A DNA stretch of 64,000 nucleotides from the NCBI GenBank assembly GCA_026874595.1, contig CM049312.1, positions 50,657,429 to 50,721,428 of the forward strand. Reading direction: 5' to 3'. Every line of letters begins with the position of its first letter. The first letter of the stretch is position 1. A program made the translations under genes and the position numbers. Of this stretch, positions 36,691 to 50,800 are shown piece after piece. The notes beneath the pieces were generated by a model that worked only from the letters and a program-made list of their open reading frames with translations, ran no database searches and was not told the origin of the DNA. Origin of the DNA: Sipunculus nudus. Its lineage: Eukaryota > Annelida > Sipuncula > Golfingiida > Sipunculidae.

Positions 36691-36976
36691 TACCATGACA
36701 AGATTGCAAATCAAAATTGTGTCATCCCATTATTATAAATCATAATTGCAGGTACTAAGGCAAGATCACAAATCAGTTACATGTAACATGAAAAGATTTC
36801 AAACAATAATTACATGCATCATGAAAAATGACAAATCCTAATAACATGAACCATTACAAAATTACAAATATTAATTACATGTACCATGACAAAATTATAT
36901 ATAATAATAATTACATGTACCATGACAGAATTATAAATCATAATTATATCTATTTTTACATGATTACAAATCATAA
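36691..36976. repeat. Degenerate minisatellite of about 31-36 bp, left block
   Basis: Units of the form ATTACATGTACCATGACAAA with ATTACAAATCATA. The block continues to the right of the Helitron-like insertion at 38121. Confidence 0.8.
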
Positions 36977-38120
36977 CTAGAATACGGGTAGTTGAGAAGC
37001 GACTACATGTATCCGCCAAATTCGGAGTGACGGGTAAAGTGAGGCATGGATTGAGTGGCAAGGGGAAATAGAGTGCGGTGTGTTGCATATTAGCTTGGAT
37101 GTCTGCAGCTGAAATATGTTGGTTGCGCCACCTGCCACAAAATCCAGAAAGCTATCCAAGTTGTATACATATGCAAAATTTTAGGCAGATAAGTCAAACC
37201 ACTGCTTGTATATGAGTGATTTTATCCCACAGCAGACAAACTGGATGAAGTGCAAAAATGGTTGCAGGTGGCGCCACCAATTTGAGCATGTTAAAGTGCT
37301 ATATGAGATCTATACACATGCAAAATTTCAGGGGGCTATGTCAAACCAGTCCTGAGATATTAGCATGGATGTCTGCAGCATAAACATAAATGTAGGTGGC
37401 GCCACCTGCCACAAAATCCAGAAAGCTATCCAAAATGTATATACATGCAAAATTTTAGGCAGATAAGTCAAACCACTGTCGAAATATGGGTAATTTTTTC
37501 CATCGGCAGACAAACAGAAGGACACTGTGCAAAAATGGTTGCAGGTGGCGCCACCAGTTTAGTATGATAAAGAGCTATGTGAGATCTATACACATGCATA
37601 TTTCAGGGGGATACGTCAGACCAGTCCTGAGATATAAGCATGGATGTCTGCAGTCTGAACGTGAATGTAGGTAGTGCCATCTGTCATAAAATCAAGAAAG
37701 CTATCCAGGATGTATACATATGCAAATTTTCAGGTGGATAAGTCCAACCACTACAGAGATATGACAGATTTTATCCCAAGGCGGATGAACAGATGGAAGC
37801 AATGCAAAAATTATTGCAGGTGGCCCCACCATTTTTTGTGCATATTATAAAGCTATCCAAGTGGCTACATTTGTACAAAATATTTAGCCTGATTGGTCAA
37901 ACGAGTCTGAAAATATGTGGGTTAATGTGTCAAAACAGACACACAGATGGACGCATTGAAGAGAGGAAAGGTCAGAGGTCCACACAAAATATTTTGGCAC
38001 CAGTTCACGTGTGACCCGATAACAGTGTCAAGTTTAGGAAAAATCTATCCAGTGGTCTCAGAGTTCTATTCCGGAAACAAACACCGCCAACGCCGTGGCG
38101 GAACCCAGTCAAAAATACAA
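36977..38120 (-). mobile_element. Helitron-like non-autonomous element, copy 2
   Basis: Minus orientation. The plus strand begins CTAGAATACGGGTAGTTGAG and AGCGACTAC, the inverse of the copy 1 end, and stops at AAAATACAA, the inverse of TTGTAT. It holds several GGTGGCGCCACC core units. It sits inside the 31-36 bp minisatellite; TTTTTACATGATTACAAATC occurs uninterrupted in the neighbouring block at 38270. Confidence 0.75.
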
Positions 38121-38440
38121 TAATTACATGAACCATGGAAGAAAAACAAATCATTAATACATGTACCATAACAGATCTACATATCAAAATTACATGTACC
38201 ATGACAAAATTACAAATCATAAACACATGTATGTACCATGACATATTTACAAATCATAATTACATGTATTTTTACATGATTACAAATCATAATTACATGT
38301 ACCATGACAGAATTACAAATTATAAATACATGTAACATGACAGAATTACCAATCATAGGTGCAGGTATCATGGCAAGACCATGAATCTTAATTATGAGGA
38401 CAATTACAAGACTGGAAATCATCAGGACAAGATTATAAAT
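38121..38440. repeat. Degenerate minisatellite of about 31-36 bp, right block
   Basis: Continues the left block: about nine units of CATGTACCATGACAAAATTA type. Weaker relatives occur at 44163-44290. Confidence 0.8.
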
Positions 38441-39344
38441 CATAATTACCTGAACAGCAGGAAAACTCTTCCTTGTGATGTTCCATGACAAAATTAAACA
38501 TCCTAGTTCCAAATAACATGATAACAAATATTGTGTGGCTACACAAAGGACCTATGGGTCATGTAACTCAGCTGGAATTGATTTTGAGAATATTTGTATA
38601 AAATCCTTATTTTTTTACCAATTGCTTTCAGATTTAAGACCTTAAATCCATATATGTGCATCCAAAGACATTAAATCAACAGTGCTTACAGGCAAAAATG
38701 TTCAACTGTTCAAGAGGTGCAAAATTTAAAGCTGAGATATTAAGCTAATAACTTAAAAAAAATCATTTAATTTCTGGTGTACACTTAAAGGTGCCCATTC
38801 ACCTACCTTTTGAAAAAGAATTTATGTGATTTCTGGCTTCCTCTGTGTATATATAAATAATCTAAGGATAATTCTGGTTATGAAAAGTTCTTTTAACACC
38901 TCCATGAAGGATGTTTGAACTTGTTTATCAACAACATGTTTGTAAACACAGCTTTGTTGAAAAATGGGAAAAACACCTAGCCTAAGGTGGTAGGTTGCAT
39001 ATATTCAGAGGGAGAAAGCTCACTTTTTGCAAAATGCCATTTGCAAATTCTGGCATATCGGACTTTCCGCCAGATGCCCTTGTTGAATTTGTTTTATTTG
39101 GCGGGACCCCATATATATTATAAACATGTCAATATAAACAAAAAAACATGCAGCCTGTGTGTGGTGATATCCACGTTTTCCGGCCTATTTTTATAAAAGC
39201 TCCATGAGATTACCATTAGTTTATAAAGGTCAGATAGGTGATTTGGCCCCTTTAAATGTATACCTAATTAAATGTGTACATCATTCATTGTAACCACCTG
39301 TAATGCAAAGCCAAATCCAAAAAAGAAACAGTCTATAAACAAGA
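38441..39344. other. Diverged repeat and plain sequence
   Basis: A family B head variant (AAAGGACCTATGGGTCATGT) lies at 38545. The rest shows no recognisable feature. Confidence 0.4.
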
Positions 39345-42015
39345 GACCCATGGGTCACGTTGCTCAGCTGAATTTGGAAATATTAGTAAATGCAAAATAT
39401 TTTTATATCTTATGGTTTTTCATGTAAATTACCATTTGAAAAGCTAAGAGAAAATGGCCCAGCTAAAATGAAACTCTGTAAATTATAGAATAATGGACAT
39501 GAGCTAAAGCATATGGACTGTGTAATAAATGAAACCTTTGGCCTGAAACCATTTAGTTATGCACCAAGGGAAAAAAAGGGCCTACTGTAAGTGTCATATA
39601 AAAGTTCCATTTCATAAACAAATAATGTGTGAAGGAAATTAAGTTTTCAAAAGTTAAATATATGGCCATATGAGTTAAAAATTAATCCCCACAAATTTTG
39701 ACCAATATTCCTAATTCTAAAACTAAGTTTAACAGTGTTATTCACACCTAGGCCCTGCCAACTTAAAGAGATATGAATGAAATGCTACCAAGTATTTATT
39801 TCTTCTTAAATCTTGTCAGTTAGCACTTACATTAGGTGCTAATATTTTATCACATTTGAATATTAGGATTAAATTCCTGAACATTTTTTCTTTGAAAAAA
39901 AATCAAAATTGTCCAAGTCTCAACAGAAGAATTTATTTAACATTAAAATTATAAGATTTGTCTTGTTTAATAGTCCTGAATATTGAATTGGTGGGTGGGA
40001 GAGGGGTCTCTGTTGTTACTGCTCGTCACTGAAAAAAACGTGAAATTTTAAGATTCATCTTGTTTATAGTACAGGTCTGTCAACAGAATGGGGTGGGGGG
40101 AGAGAGAGAGAAAGGCTCCCTGTGGTATAAATGCAGGCAGCCTGATCAAGTTCAACAAGAGAGAGGGCTTGCCCCAGTGATGGGATTACATAACAAGAGC
40201 CTTGAGAGCATAGAGAGCTGCACTGAATGACCTACTATGACCAAAGTGAACTGCTTTGACAATGTAAGGGAATACAACAAGAGCCTTCTACAGTGACCAA
40301 AGTGGACTGCTTTGACAATGTAAGGGAATACAACAAGAGCCTCAAAAAAATATTCAATAACTAGCCTAATTTTGCATCTTTTATTTTCAAATTTCAGATT
40401 TTAACAGATTAAATCCTTATTTGTACATGCTGTAAAAATTCAATCCACAGTACTTACAGGGAAAAAAATGTGCCGTGGCCAAAAGTTAAGGTACTGATTT
40501 TATAATAATGCTAATAACTCAAAAAAATTGCAAATTGCAGATCTAATTTTCGGTATACAATTGAATCTAGATCAAATGAAGTTATATCCCTGAAAAAAAA
40601 GTCTCTAGCATCAGCAATTCTAATGTTAAGTGAGTAAATATATTTCCTGATTTTTTACAAGGTATATTATGTTTTGGCTTATAACTTCAACAAATTATGC
40701 AATACTGACCAAAATGTTGGTATGTACATACGAAATGTATGAAAGGATGTGAATATTTACTATGAAATCTAACATTATGCCAATTTTTGGATTACCAGGC
40801 AAAGCTGTAGTAAACAAAAGTGGGGTCATGATGCAAGAAAATACAAATACATTAAGGTTTCTAAAAAACTTCAATAACTAGACCATTTTTTAAGCTTATA
40901 CTTTCAAATTTCAAAATTCATCAGATTAAATCCATATGTAAACTGGCTGTGAAAATTAAATCAAATGTACTTACAAGAAAAAAAACGTGCCATGGTCAAA
41001 GTTGGGCAAAATTTTAAAAGTGCTTATGTTTGTGCCCATAACTTTTTAAAATTATATAGTACTGACCTAATTTCGGGCATGTACATAGGTTATATATAGA
41101 CAATTATTTAAGGAAAATATGAAGAAAAAAAGTGAGTGGTTTTGATATTAGGCATTCCTGAAGTATAAAAATGATTTTAACAAAAAAAGTTTTTGGCTTG
41201 GAAGGAGATCTTAGGGACATCTAACATTATGCCAATTTTTGGATTACCAGGCAAAGTTGTAGTAAACAAAAGTGGGGTCATGATGCTAGAAAACACAAAT
41301 ACATTAAGGCCTTCCAAAAAACTTCAATAGCTAGACTATTTTTTAAGCTTATACTTCCAAATTTGTTTCTGAATTCATCAGATTAAATCCATACATAAAC
41401 TGGCTGTGAAAATTAAATCAAATGTACTTACAAGAAAAAAACGTGCCATGGTCAAAGTTGGGCAAAATTTAAGGTACCAATTTTTTATTTTTGCTAGATT
41501 TTGATCTAATTTTGGGTTTACAATTTAATTTTGATAAATTAAAGTTATATTACTGGAAAAAAATCCTTAGCTTTAACATGTTTTGTGTTAAGTGATCAAA
41601 TATCTTTCCTAATTTTTTACAAAATGCATTGTTTGAGCCCATTCCTTTTTTAAATCATATAATATAGACCTAATTTCTGGCATGTACATAGGAACTATGT
41701 AGAGGAAGATTTATGGTAAATATGAGGAAAAAACAGATGAGTGGTTTTGATATTAGGCAGTACTGAAGTGTCAAAACAGGTTTTTAACAAAAAATTGAAG
41801 TTTTTCCTTAATTTCTCAAAGGAACGAAGTCGCAAAGACCCAGTTTTCGCCTTGGTAGGAGATGTTGGGGACATCTAACATTATGCCGAATTTTGGATTC
41901 CTAGATCTTACGGTTTCAAAACGTGCCACATCTATGGACGGACAGGCAGACGGACGGATGACGGACAATGGACCACGACTATAGCTGAGACGACTTATAG
42001 TCAGCTGAGCTAAAA
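39345..42015 (+). repeat. Family B copies in succession, plus orientation
   Basis: The head ACAAGAGACCCATGGGTCAC stands at 39340. From 40350 several bodies follow, each with ACGTGCC(A/G)TGG(T/C)CAAA and CTGATTTTTTACAA. The complete tail GTTTCAAAACGTGCCACATC to GTCAGCTGAGCTAAAAA closes at 42015. A 50-bp duplication lies at 40220-40340 (GACAATGTAAGGGAATACAA). Confidence 0.75.
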
Positions 42016-42211
42016 ATGAAGTAAACATATCCAATAATAACATTCATCTTGTTTATGCATTCTGTCCATGGAAGTAGGCTGGGGGAAGGGGGGAGGGGAA
42101 CTAGCTCAGCTAGGCTAGCTTCCCAGGAGTGAAGTGAGTTATGTAATAGCCTGATGAGGAGCTGTAGCACTCACTGTGCAGACTACTGTGGGCTGGCCTG
42201 ATGTAAACAAT

Positions 42212-43049
42212 AGGAAGTGGCTAAACAGCCGGCAGGGTGCCGGCAGTTTAGTCCACAGGCTAAACAGCCGGCAGGGGAATTGACCTTGCCGGAAGTCTAC
42301 CCCACTGGCTAAACTGCCGGCAAATTAATGTATGCTCTATTTCAGTTTTATATACTCTGTACTTTCCATTATTATTTGGACAATGAGCTGACAATAAAGT
42401 GTTGACTTACCAAATTATCTATTTTGCTGGTCTATATGTAATAAGTATGTTGAGTATTATTGAGTATGTATTAAAAGTGCACATTTGTAGTATTTACAAG
42501 GTACTTTTTTATAAATTTTCTGATAAAAATTGTAATATTTACAGGATAGTTTATAGATTTTGTGATAAAAATATTCCAGAAATGTGAATGTGTGTCCAGA
42601 GACTGTTTATAGTTTATACAGTGATACACTAGTGTGCTTATGAACAAACAAATAATTAGTGTGTGAAAACACACTAAGGATATGTCAAATAAATGGCCAA
42701 AGGATCAAAGGTACAATCAAACAGTCTTACACCACACCCAATTCAAGCTGTTGAGCCTAGCTATTGTGTTGTGAGATGATGCAAGAAATATCCACACCAA
42801 ATGACATTTCTTACAGAAAGGCTATCAAAATATGTAATTTTGTAAGTCAGCATTATATTGTCAGGTCATTATCAAAATAATAATGAAAAATACGGAGTAT
42901 CATTCTGAAATAGAGCATAAAATGTTACATTCATTTGCCTACAGTCAGTCAGCCAGTAGGCAAGACTGCCGGCAAGGTCAATATTCCCTGCAGGCTGTTT
43001 AGCCTGTGGACTAAACTGCCGGCACCCTGCCGGCTGTTAGCCACTTCCT
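42212..43049. mobile_element. Foldback DNA transposon with about 110-150 bp inverted repeats
   Basis: The left end AGGAAGTGGCTAAACAGCCG has its inverse at the right end (CGGCTGTTAGCCACTTCCT). The arms continue to match for over 100 bp, with CAGCCGGCA motifs repeated in each arm. AAACAAT flanks both sides (42205-42211, 43050-43056), and TAAACAAT if the last T is counted. The 7-8 bp duplication suggests hAT relationship. No transposase frame is present. Confidence 0.9.
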
Positions 43050-43056
43050 AAACAAT

Positions 43057-44160
43057 ACTTGACATGGTGGTTTAAACTTGAAAAAGCTACAGTTTTTTAC
43101 TTCTTTCAAATTTCAGATTATAAAAGATTTTATCCTTATATGTACAAGCTGTGAAAAATAAACTTACAGTGCTAATAGGAAAAAAAATGAGCCATGGTCA
43201 AAGTTGGGCAAAATTTAAGATACTGTTTTACATTTATGCTAATAAATAAATAAAAAATACAAAATTCTGCTCTAATATCTGGTAAACAATTAAATCTAAA
43301 TAAAATATAGTTACATCATTAAAAAAGATTCTCTAGCTTCAACTGTTAACATTTAAAGTAGGTAAATATATATCCTGATGTTTTGACAAGGTCCATAACT
43401 TCTAAAACTTACACAATATTGACCTAATTTCTGGTAAGTGCATAGAAAATAAACTGAGGACCATATACTGTGGTTGCCTTTTTATTCGCGTTGGTATTAA
43501 TTTATGGATATTCGTGAATGTGAAATAATCACAAAAAGAAAAGCTCGGGAATAAGATGATCCATCAACTAAGATGAACAAGAGTATAGTTATCACACCTC
43601 TGTATACAACCTATTCAGCAACCTAATCTGTGCATAGTATTGAAATTGGCCAATGCATTCAAACATTAAGTATTGTGAAACACTGTAATCACAGGTGATA
43701 TACAGACTGTATCACAGGTTATATTTTAATGACTGAACTAGAAATGAGCGAGGTAGTGTATAGGATTCATTCTGAGTTTAAAATCAATACACATATTGTT
43801 GTTCTTAGAATAAATAGATTCTGGTGCAATCGTGAAAGTGAAACCCTCTAAAAGTGTTCAAAATGAAGAAATTGCGAAATGTCAGCCTGGCAAATATAAA
43901 GCTGACTACAGTATGCCAAATGTGAATGAAACAACAACAGTGGTTTTCATACTGGGCAGTCCTGAAGTGTAACAATAGTTTCTTTTAATTTTTCCCCCCC
44001 TTAATTTCTCAAAGAAACAAGGTCGCAGTGACCAAATTTTGGGTTTGGTAGAAGCAGTAGGGACATCCAGCTCTATGTCGAATTTTGGAAAGAGGGACGA
44101 CAGACAAAGGACCATGACTATAGCTAAGATGACTATATATACAGCTGAGCTAAAAGAATC
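43057..44160 (+). repeat. Family B body and tail, plus orientation
   Basis: GTGCTAATAGGAAAAAAAAT, GAGCCATGGTCAAAGTTGGG, and the tail GACGACAGACAAAGGACCAT ending AGCTGAGCTAAAA. Confidence 0.7.
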
Positions 44161-44751
44161 AAATCATGAGTGCCGATGCAATATTACAAGACCTGATTAT
44201 GTGATTCATAATTACATGTGCGATGACATAAATCCTCATTATGTCTGCCATGACAGGGTTACTGACAGTAATGTGCATCATATGACCACCTAATATGAGA
44301 CAAGTGCTTGACATGTGCTCTACAAACTAGAGAGGATATGTGAATGATAGATGCCTGTTGTGTGTGGTTGATGATAAAAATGCATGTGATATGGCAGTAC
44401 AAGTCCCATCATGGCTTTTGTAATGGGAGGGTGTGAACCACAGCTCTCTGGTGAACAGCCATGGTTCACGTAAGCCACTGGTGTTTGCATATTAGGATTA
44501 ACCAAGCTGAGACCCATCAAAATAGTGAGGCACTGGAATGGATGCCATGGTTAAGTTTGTTTGGTGTTTTCTATAATACAACATGTTCCTGTGGCATATA
44601 TAAATTTAGATGTAACCCTGTTATAAACAACTGACAAGAAGGCACTGTCATCCATGTTTTTATGCCTGTACCAGACACAGTTTTGCAGTGTTTTTGGTGC
44701 CTTTCTGGTGCTTTGTGAGCAGGAACACGGTCTGTCAGCCACAGCCACACA
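44161..44751. other. 3' flank of the HIRIP3-like gene
   Basis: Degenerate CATGACA minisatellite relics to 44290, then plain sequence. No second exon recognised. Confidence 0.4.
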
Positions 44752-44894
44752 CTATGAGTCAGACTCTGAGCCCTCACTGTCCAGTATTCCCTCAAGTCTG
44801 GAAAAAGCTGCTTTAGAAGCTAAAGTAGACATTGCTGGTCCTCTCTCCACTGCAGATTTGGTCATGAAGATGCCTGCATTTCTCTTACTTCGAC
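44752..44894 (-). CDS. HIRIP3: HIRIP3-like terminal exon: end of CHZ motif and acidic tail
   Basis: The acceptor is TTTTATGCAG. After a split glycine codon it reads RSKRNAGIFMTKSAVERGPA and ends LEGILDSEGSESDS before TAG (44754-44752). Confidence 0.87.
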
Positions 44895-47800
44895 CTGCAT
44901 AAAAGTCAATAAAAAAAGTATGTGATTCTCTTTGGAATATACAACAAGGCCTACAGGCCAAATGTGAACCTGTGCAATGGGATATACATCAGGTATAATG
45001 CTTCCATGCTGGACCTTTACTTTTCAAATACATGTGTGACATAAATATGAACAATCCATGCACTGAACATTTTTTAACCTGAGTACATGCACCATAACAC
45101 AAATGTCACTGCTGAAATACTGGCATTGGTGCACACAACACAAAACTGATTGTGGGTGGCACAACCAGTCTTGTGTATGAGAATGCAATCAAAGATGTAT
45201 GGACATGCAAAATTTCAGGCAGATACTTCAAACCACTCTACAAAAATACTTAATTTTATCACTTTAAAAATGAGAACAATACTATTTGATGCATAGATAT
45301 ACTGCTCTTCCTGTACTTGCAAGAGGATAATATTCACATCATTTTCAAGACTTTAGATTAAAACACACTTGAGAGACTGACAAAACTGATGTGATTTTGC
45401 AGTTGCTAAAATACTGGTAAAATCGCATGAACAATAGAAACAAGTGACCCATGGGTCATGACATAATAAACATACCAGGTTTCAGGACACTAAATGAAAC
45501 CACAGTTGAGAAAATGTTACCATTCATGTAATTTGGCAGTCTCAAAAATATAGGAAAAATGTGTCAAAAATAGAACAAAGCCAACAGGCCTTATGCGACC
45601 CTGTGCGATGGAATATACATCAGGTATAATGCTTGACCATTATTGGAAAAGTACTAGATTACTTTTCAAGTACATGTGTGACCCTAACATGTACAAAGCA
45701 AGTACTTAACATTTTGATACCGAGAACAAGCACAATTTACACAAACATAACTCCAGAAACACCAGCATCAATGTACACAACACAAAAACAAGGGACCCAT
45801 GGGTCACGTCGCTCAGCTGGATTTAGGAAAATTTGAGTACATGCAAAATAAACTTATTTCTTTTGGTTTTTCATAAATATTAGCATTTGTAAACAGAAAG
45901 GAAAAAGCCCTGCTAAAATGAACCCCTCAAAATAATAGAATAATGGACATGAAACAAAGTCTATCAATACACATTAATTTATTATCTGCGTTTGCCTTCA
46001 TATTCTTGGGGTTAAAATTTTGTGATCTTCACAGTTTCAATGTTTCGCCTACAAATAGGCCTATTTGTGTATCATTTATATGAACAATGCAAGTACTACA
46101 CATTTTGTACAAGAACCCATTACAAGATCATCACTGGTGAAATACTGGCATGGGAGCACACAACACAACAAGGGACCCATGGGTCACTGTGCTCAGCTGA
46201 AGTTGACCTTGAAGGTAAAAATCTAAAATAATATCAAATGGAGATAAAGTGTAAGAGGAAAAGGTAATAAAGGCCATGGTTGGTTTATATGATTGGTTCT
46301 TATTGATGAGCAGGAAATTGTTGCAAATAATATTTTGTGACCAAACCATGTGTTTCCTAAGGTTGAAACTGAACCGTGTGAGCAGTTTGTGAACAAATGA
46401 TCTGTACTATTACCATGATCATTAGTAGGCTTTTTGATTAACTGTTGACATTTCAGTAGTTTACACACTTGTTCAATTGAATCTATTTTTTTGTATAATA
46501 TATATTATTAAATATATATATTTTTTTTTTAATGAAATGTATACAGTTGAAATATAACTAATTAACAACATAAAACAGGGCAAACAAAGCCTGATCTCAA
46601 ATTCTGCTGAGGCAGGAAAATAATGAACAAATGTTTGTATTAAATCCTCATTTTTTTTATCACATCATTTTTTATCACAATTTTTTTTTAATTTAAGTTT
46701 ATATTTCTATACATTTCCAATATAACATATATATCTGAATATAAAAGTTGATTCATAATTCTCAATTGCATCATCATAAATCTCAATCTTGTCAGATAAC
46801 ACCACATCATGCATACAAATGTTTATTTATTTTTTACCACAAAAATATATCTTTTAAATCTGCAAAACAATAAATATCTAAAAATAATACTTGATTTAAA
46901 TTTCACAATTTTTAATTGTGTCTTTATTTATCCATAATGTGCTTCACATTTTATAAATTTAAGGATACAGATGGGTTCAATTATATTTGTTAAAATCATT
47001 TAAAGGTAATTTCTTTCTTTCAAAATGCTACATTACACAACACTGCATCTTCTGGATTACACCTTGAATTACTTTTTCAAGGAAAGTTTTTGCATATTGG
47101 AGTGGAAACAGCATTACAATTAAGGAGATACAGTGAAAACAATATCAATTATTGCATAACACTCTTGGTGGGTTGGGTTTGTGGGGTTTGTGTGTGGGGG
47201 GGGGGGGGGTGATTTGGGTGGTGATATGAGAATAACTGTACACCTGTCACAGCAGGGGATCTCCCCCAGTGACTGTAACAAATCAGAAACCCTGGCATAG
47301 CTGGACTTCCAGTGACCTGGAGTGGGACCCTGCATCTGTAATCTGTAATCAAAGCAAATGACTACAATAGAGCCTCAAGAAAAAAATCAATAACTAGCTT
47401 TATTTAACAAGCTTTTATTTTCAAATTTCAGATTTAAACACATTAAATATCAATGTTTACATGCTGTGAAAATTAAATCAATGGTACTAACAGGAAAACA
47501 AGGGACCTATGGGTCACGACGCTCAGCTGTTATATATGATAAAAAATATTATTTAGAAATGAGGCACATGCTGGTTTTGTGTGGTAATAAATATAAGCTG
47601 TATTATGAGTTGTTGTTGTTTAGCTTATGTATGATTTTGATAGTACCTTTGGAGACAGGGAAGAGGATTGATTTCATTTATTTTATTAACAAATGGAGTA
47701 CTATTGTCACACAGATTTTGACTTGGCCATATAACTTATAAGCAGAACATATAATATAAGAGTTTAACTATTTATTAAAAAAAATTAAAATTAATTGTCC

Positions 47801-50800
47801 CAAATATAATTTTTATAAAAAATAATAAGAGAATCATATGATTTTTTTAAATGAAATATAACTGATATGATTATTAAAATAATATTAAAGAATATATTCA
47901 TGAATGCATTCATGAATACATTTTGAAAGTATTTGCACGAGTATTCATATACTTTCATTTTTACCTGATTTCCTATTCTTTATACAAGAAATTTTATAAT
48001 GGAGTACATAATCATATTCGTATTTAAATACAATTACAAAGTATTCGCACCATGTCTGGTATTTATTCAGTTTCACCAACCAATGATGTTGAGAATCCAG
48101 AATATACAAAATTCACACATTTAAATAATGATCATAAGTACCTGGTTTTATGGCTTTTATTTATTTTAAAAAATAACTGTAAAAAATTCATTTTGGACTA
48201 ATTTCACATCAATGTACACACTAGACACAGTAGGAATCTAGATTAATATTATCAACTGCATCTTTGTCTATCATTAATTTCCTTCATATGATCCCTAGTG
48301 ATTAGTAATGAATAATATGATTAACTTCTTTATCATTAAAATTGAACTGAAAAATGCCATAGGTGACTGCATGGTGTTATTTGGAATATGTGACATTCTA
48401 CCCATCGATACAAGATTCTTATATCATCAGTAACTGCAAGTTAATTTCCTGTTATTATAAACTAACAAATTCCTTTTCTATTTTTCTTTAATTTGTTATT
48501 AAAAACCAATAAAAATTTATTAATTTATTGTTTATTGTTATGTTATTGGTTAAAACTACTAGATGAGTGGGGTTGGACACCTGGATCAACTGTGGCTGGC
48601 CATAAGCTGCCTGGATTCTTGTATGCCTCGCCTCAAGCGTGCATAATTTGATGAAAGGTCAACAAGGTCAACATACAGGTGACTCAAGAGGGGCTGGAGA
48701 GAGCCAAAGTCTGACAGGGTCTCATAAAAAACATTAGTAAAAGCTACAATTTTTGGCCTATTTCTTTCAGCTTTCTAAACTAAAAAGCTGAAATCCTAAT
48801 GTGTGCATGATATGAAAATTATATCAACAGTGCTCACAGGACACAAACGTGCCATGGTCACAGTTGGGCAAAATTTAAGGTACTAATTTTATATTTATAC
48901 TAATAACTTATAAAATTTGAAAAATTCAGAACTAATTTTGGGTATTCAATTGAATCTTGATTAAATAATGTTACATCCCTGACAAAAAAATCTCTAGCTT
49001 CAGCAATGCCCTTGTTAAGGGAGTAAATATATTTCTTGATTTTTTACAAAGTGCATTATGTTTGGGCCCATAACTTAAAAACAATTACGCAATACTGACA
49101 TCATTCTGGCATGTGCATAGAGAATGAAAAATATGTATATTATTTATGATTAAAGTCAGATCAGTGGTTTTGATATTAGGCAGTATTGAAGTGTAACAAT
49201 GGGATTTTAATGGAAAGTTTTTCATTAATATCTCGAAGGTATTAAGTCCTAGTGACCAAATTCTTGGCATGGTAGGGGATTTTGGAGACATCTAACTGTA
49301 TGCCGAATTTAAGGAACTAAGAGCTGAAGCTGGGGAGCTGAGCTCTTGCAAACTGCATAACACTAGCTTGATGTAAACAATATGTTACATGGTGCTTGAA
49401 AACTTATTAAAATCTACAGTTTTTGATCAACTGGTTTCAAATTTTTGGTGTTAACAGTTGAAATGCTAACAAAAACAAGCTGTGAAAATTAAATCCACAG
49501 TACTTACAGGAAAAAAACGTGCCATGGTCAAAGTTGGGCTAAATTTAAGGTACCAATTTTTTATTTTTATTAATATTTTAGAAAATTTAAAAGATTTTCA
49601 TCTAATTTTGGGTATACAATTTAATTTTGATTAATTAAAGTTATATTACTGGAAAAAAGGTTGATAGCTTTAACATTTTTTGTGTTAAGTGATCAAATAT
49701 CTTTCCTGATTTTTTACAAAATGCATTATGTTTGGGCCCATAACTTTTTTAAATTAAATAATACAGACATAATTTTTTGGCATGTACATAGGAACTATAT
49801 AGAGGAATATTTATGGTAAATATGAGGAAAAACAGATGAGTGGTTTTGATATTAGGCAGTCCTGAAGTGTGAAAATAGGTTTTTAATAAAAAATTGAGGT
49901 TTTTCCTTAATTTCTCAAAGGAACGAAGTTGCAAAGACCCAGTTTTCGGCTTGGTAGGAGATCTTGGGGACATCTAACATTATGCCGAATTTTGGATTCC
50001 TAGGTCTTACGGTTTCAAAACGTGCCACATCTACGGACGGACGGACGGACGGACGGACAGACGGACGGACGACGGACAATGGACCACGACTATAGCTCAG
50101 ATGACTTATAGTCAGCTGAGCTAAAAACGTGCCATGGTCAAAGTTGGGCAAAATTTAAGGTACTGATTTTATTTTTATGATAATAACTTAAAAAATTTTC
50201 AAAATTCAGATCTAATTTTGGGTAAACAATTGAATCTTAATCAAACATAGTTATATACTTGGGAAAATAGACTCTAGTTTTAAAATTTTTCATGTTAAGT
50301 GAGTAAATATTTTTCCTGATTTTTTACAAAATCCATTATGTTTTTCCTTAATTTCTCAAAGAAATGAAGTCGCAAAGACCCAGTTTTCGGCTTGGTAGGA
50401 GATCTTGGGGACAACTAACATTATGCTGAATTTTGGATTCCTAGGTCTTACGGTTTCAAAACGTGCCACATCTACGGACGGACGGATGGACTGACAGACA
50501 GATGGACGGACAACGAACAATGGACCACGACTATAGCTCAGATGACTTATAGTTAGCTGAGCTAAAAATGATTGGAGGTGGTGCCATCAGTCTTGTAAAT
50601 GATGTAGCTATCCAAGATGTATACATATGTCCAATTTTAGGCTGATATATCAAGCCCCTCCTGAGAAACAAACAAGGACATACACTGTGTAAAAGTTATT
50701 GTAGGTGGCGCCACCAGTCTTGTATATGTCAAAGCTATCCAATATGTATAAATATGCCTAATTTCAGGCTGATATATCAAATCCCTCCTTAGAACTAGAC

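Noticed and set aside
44654-44902. Plus-strand open frame of 82 codons ending SDSEPSLSSI-type sequence
   Set aside because: It is the antisense shadow of the HIRIP3-like terminal exon, which has proper splice and protein evidence on the minus strand.
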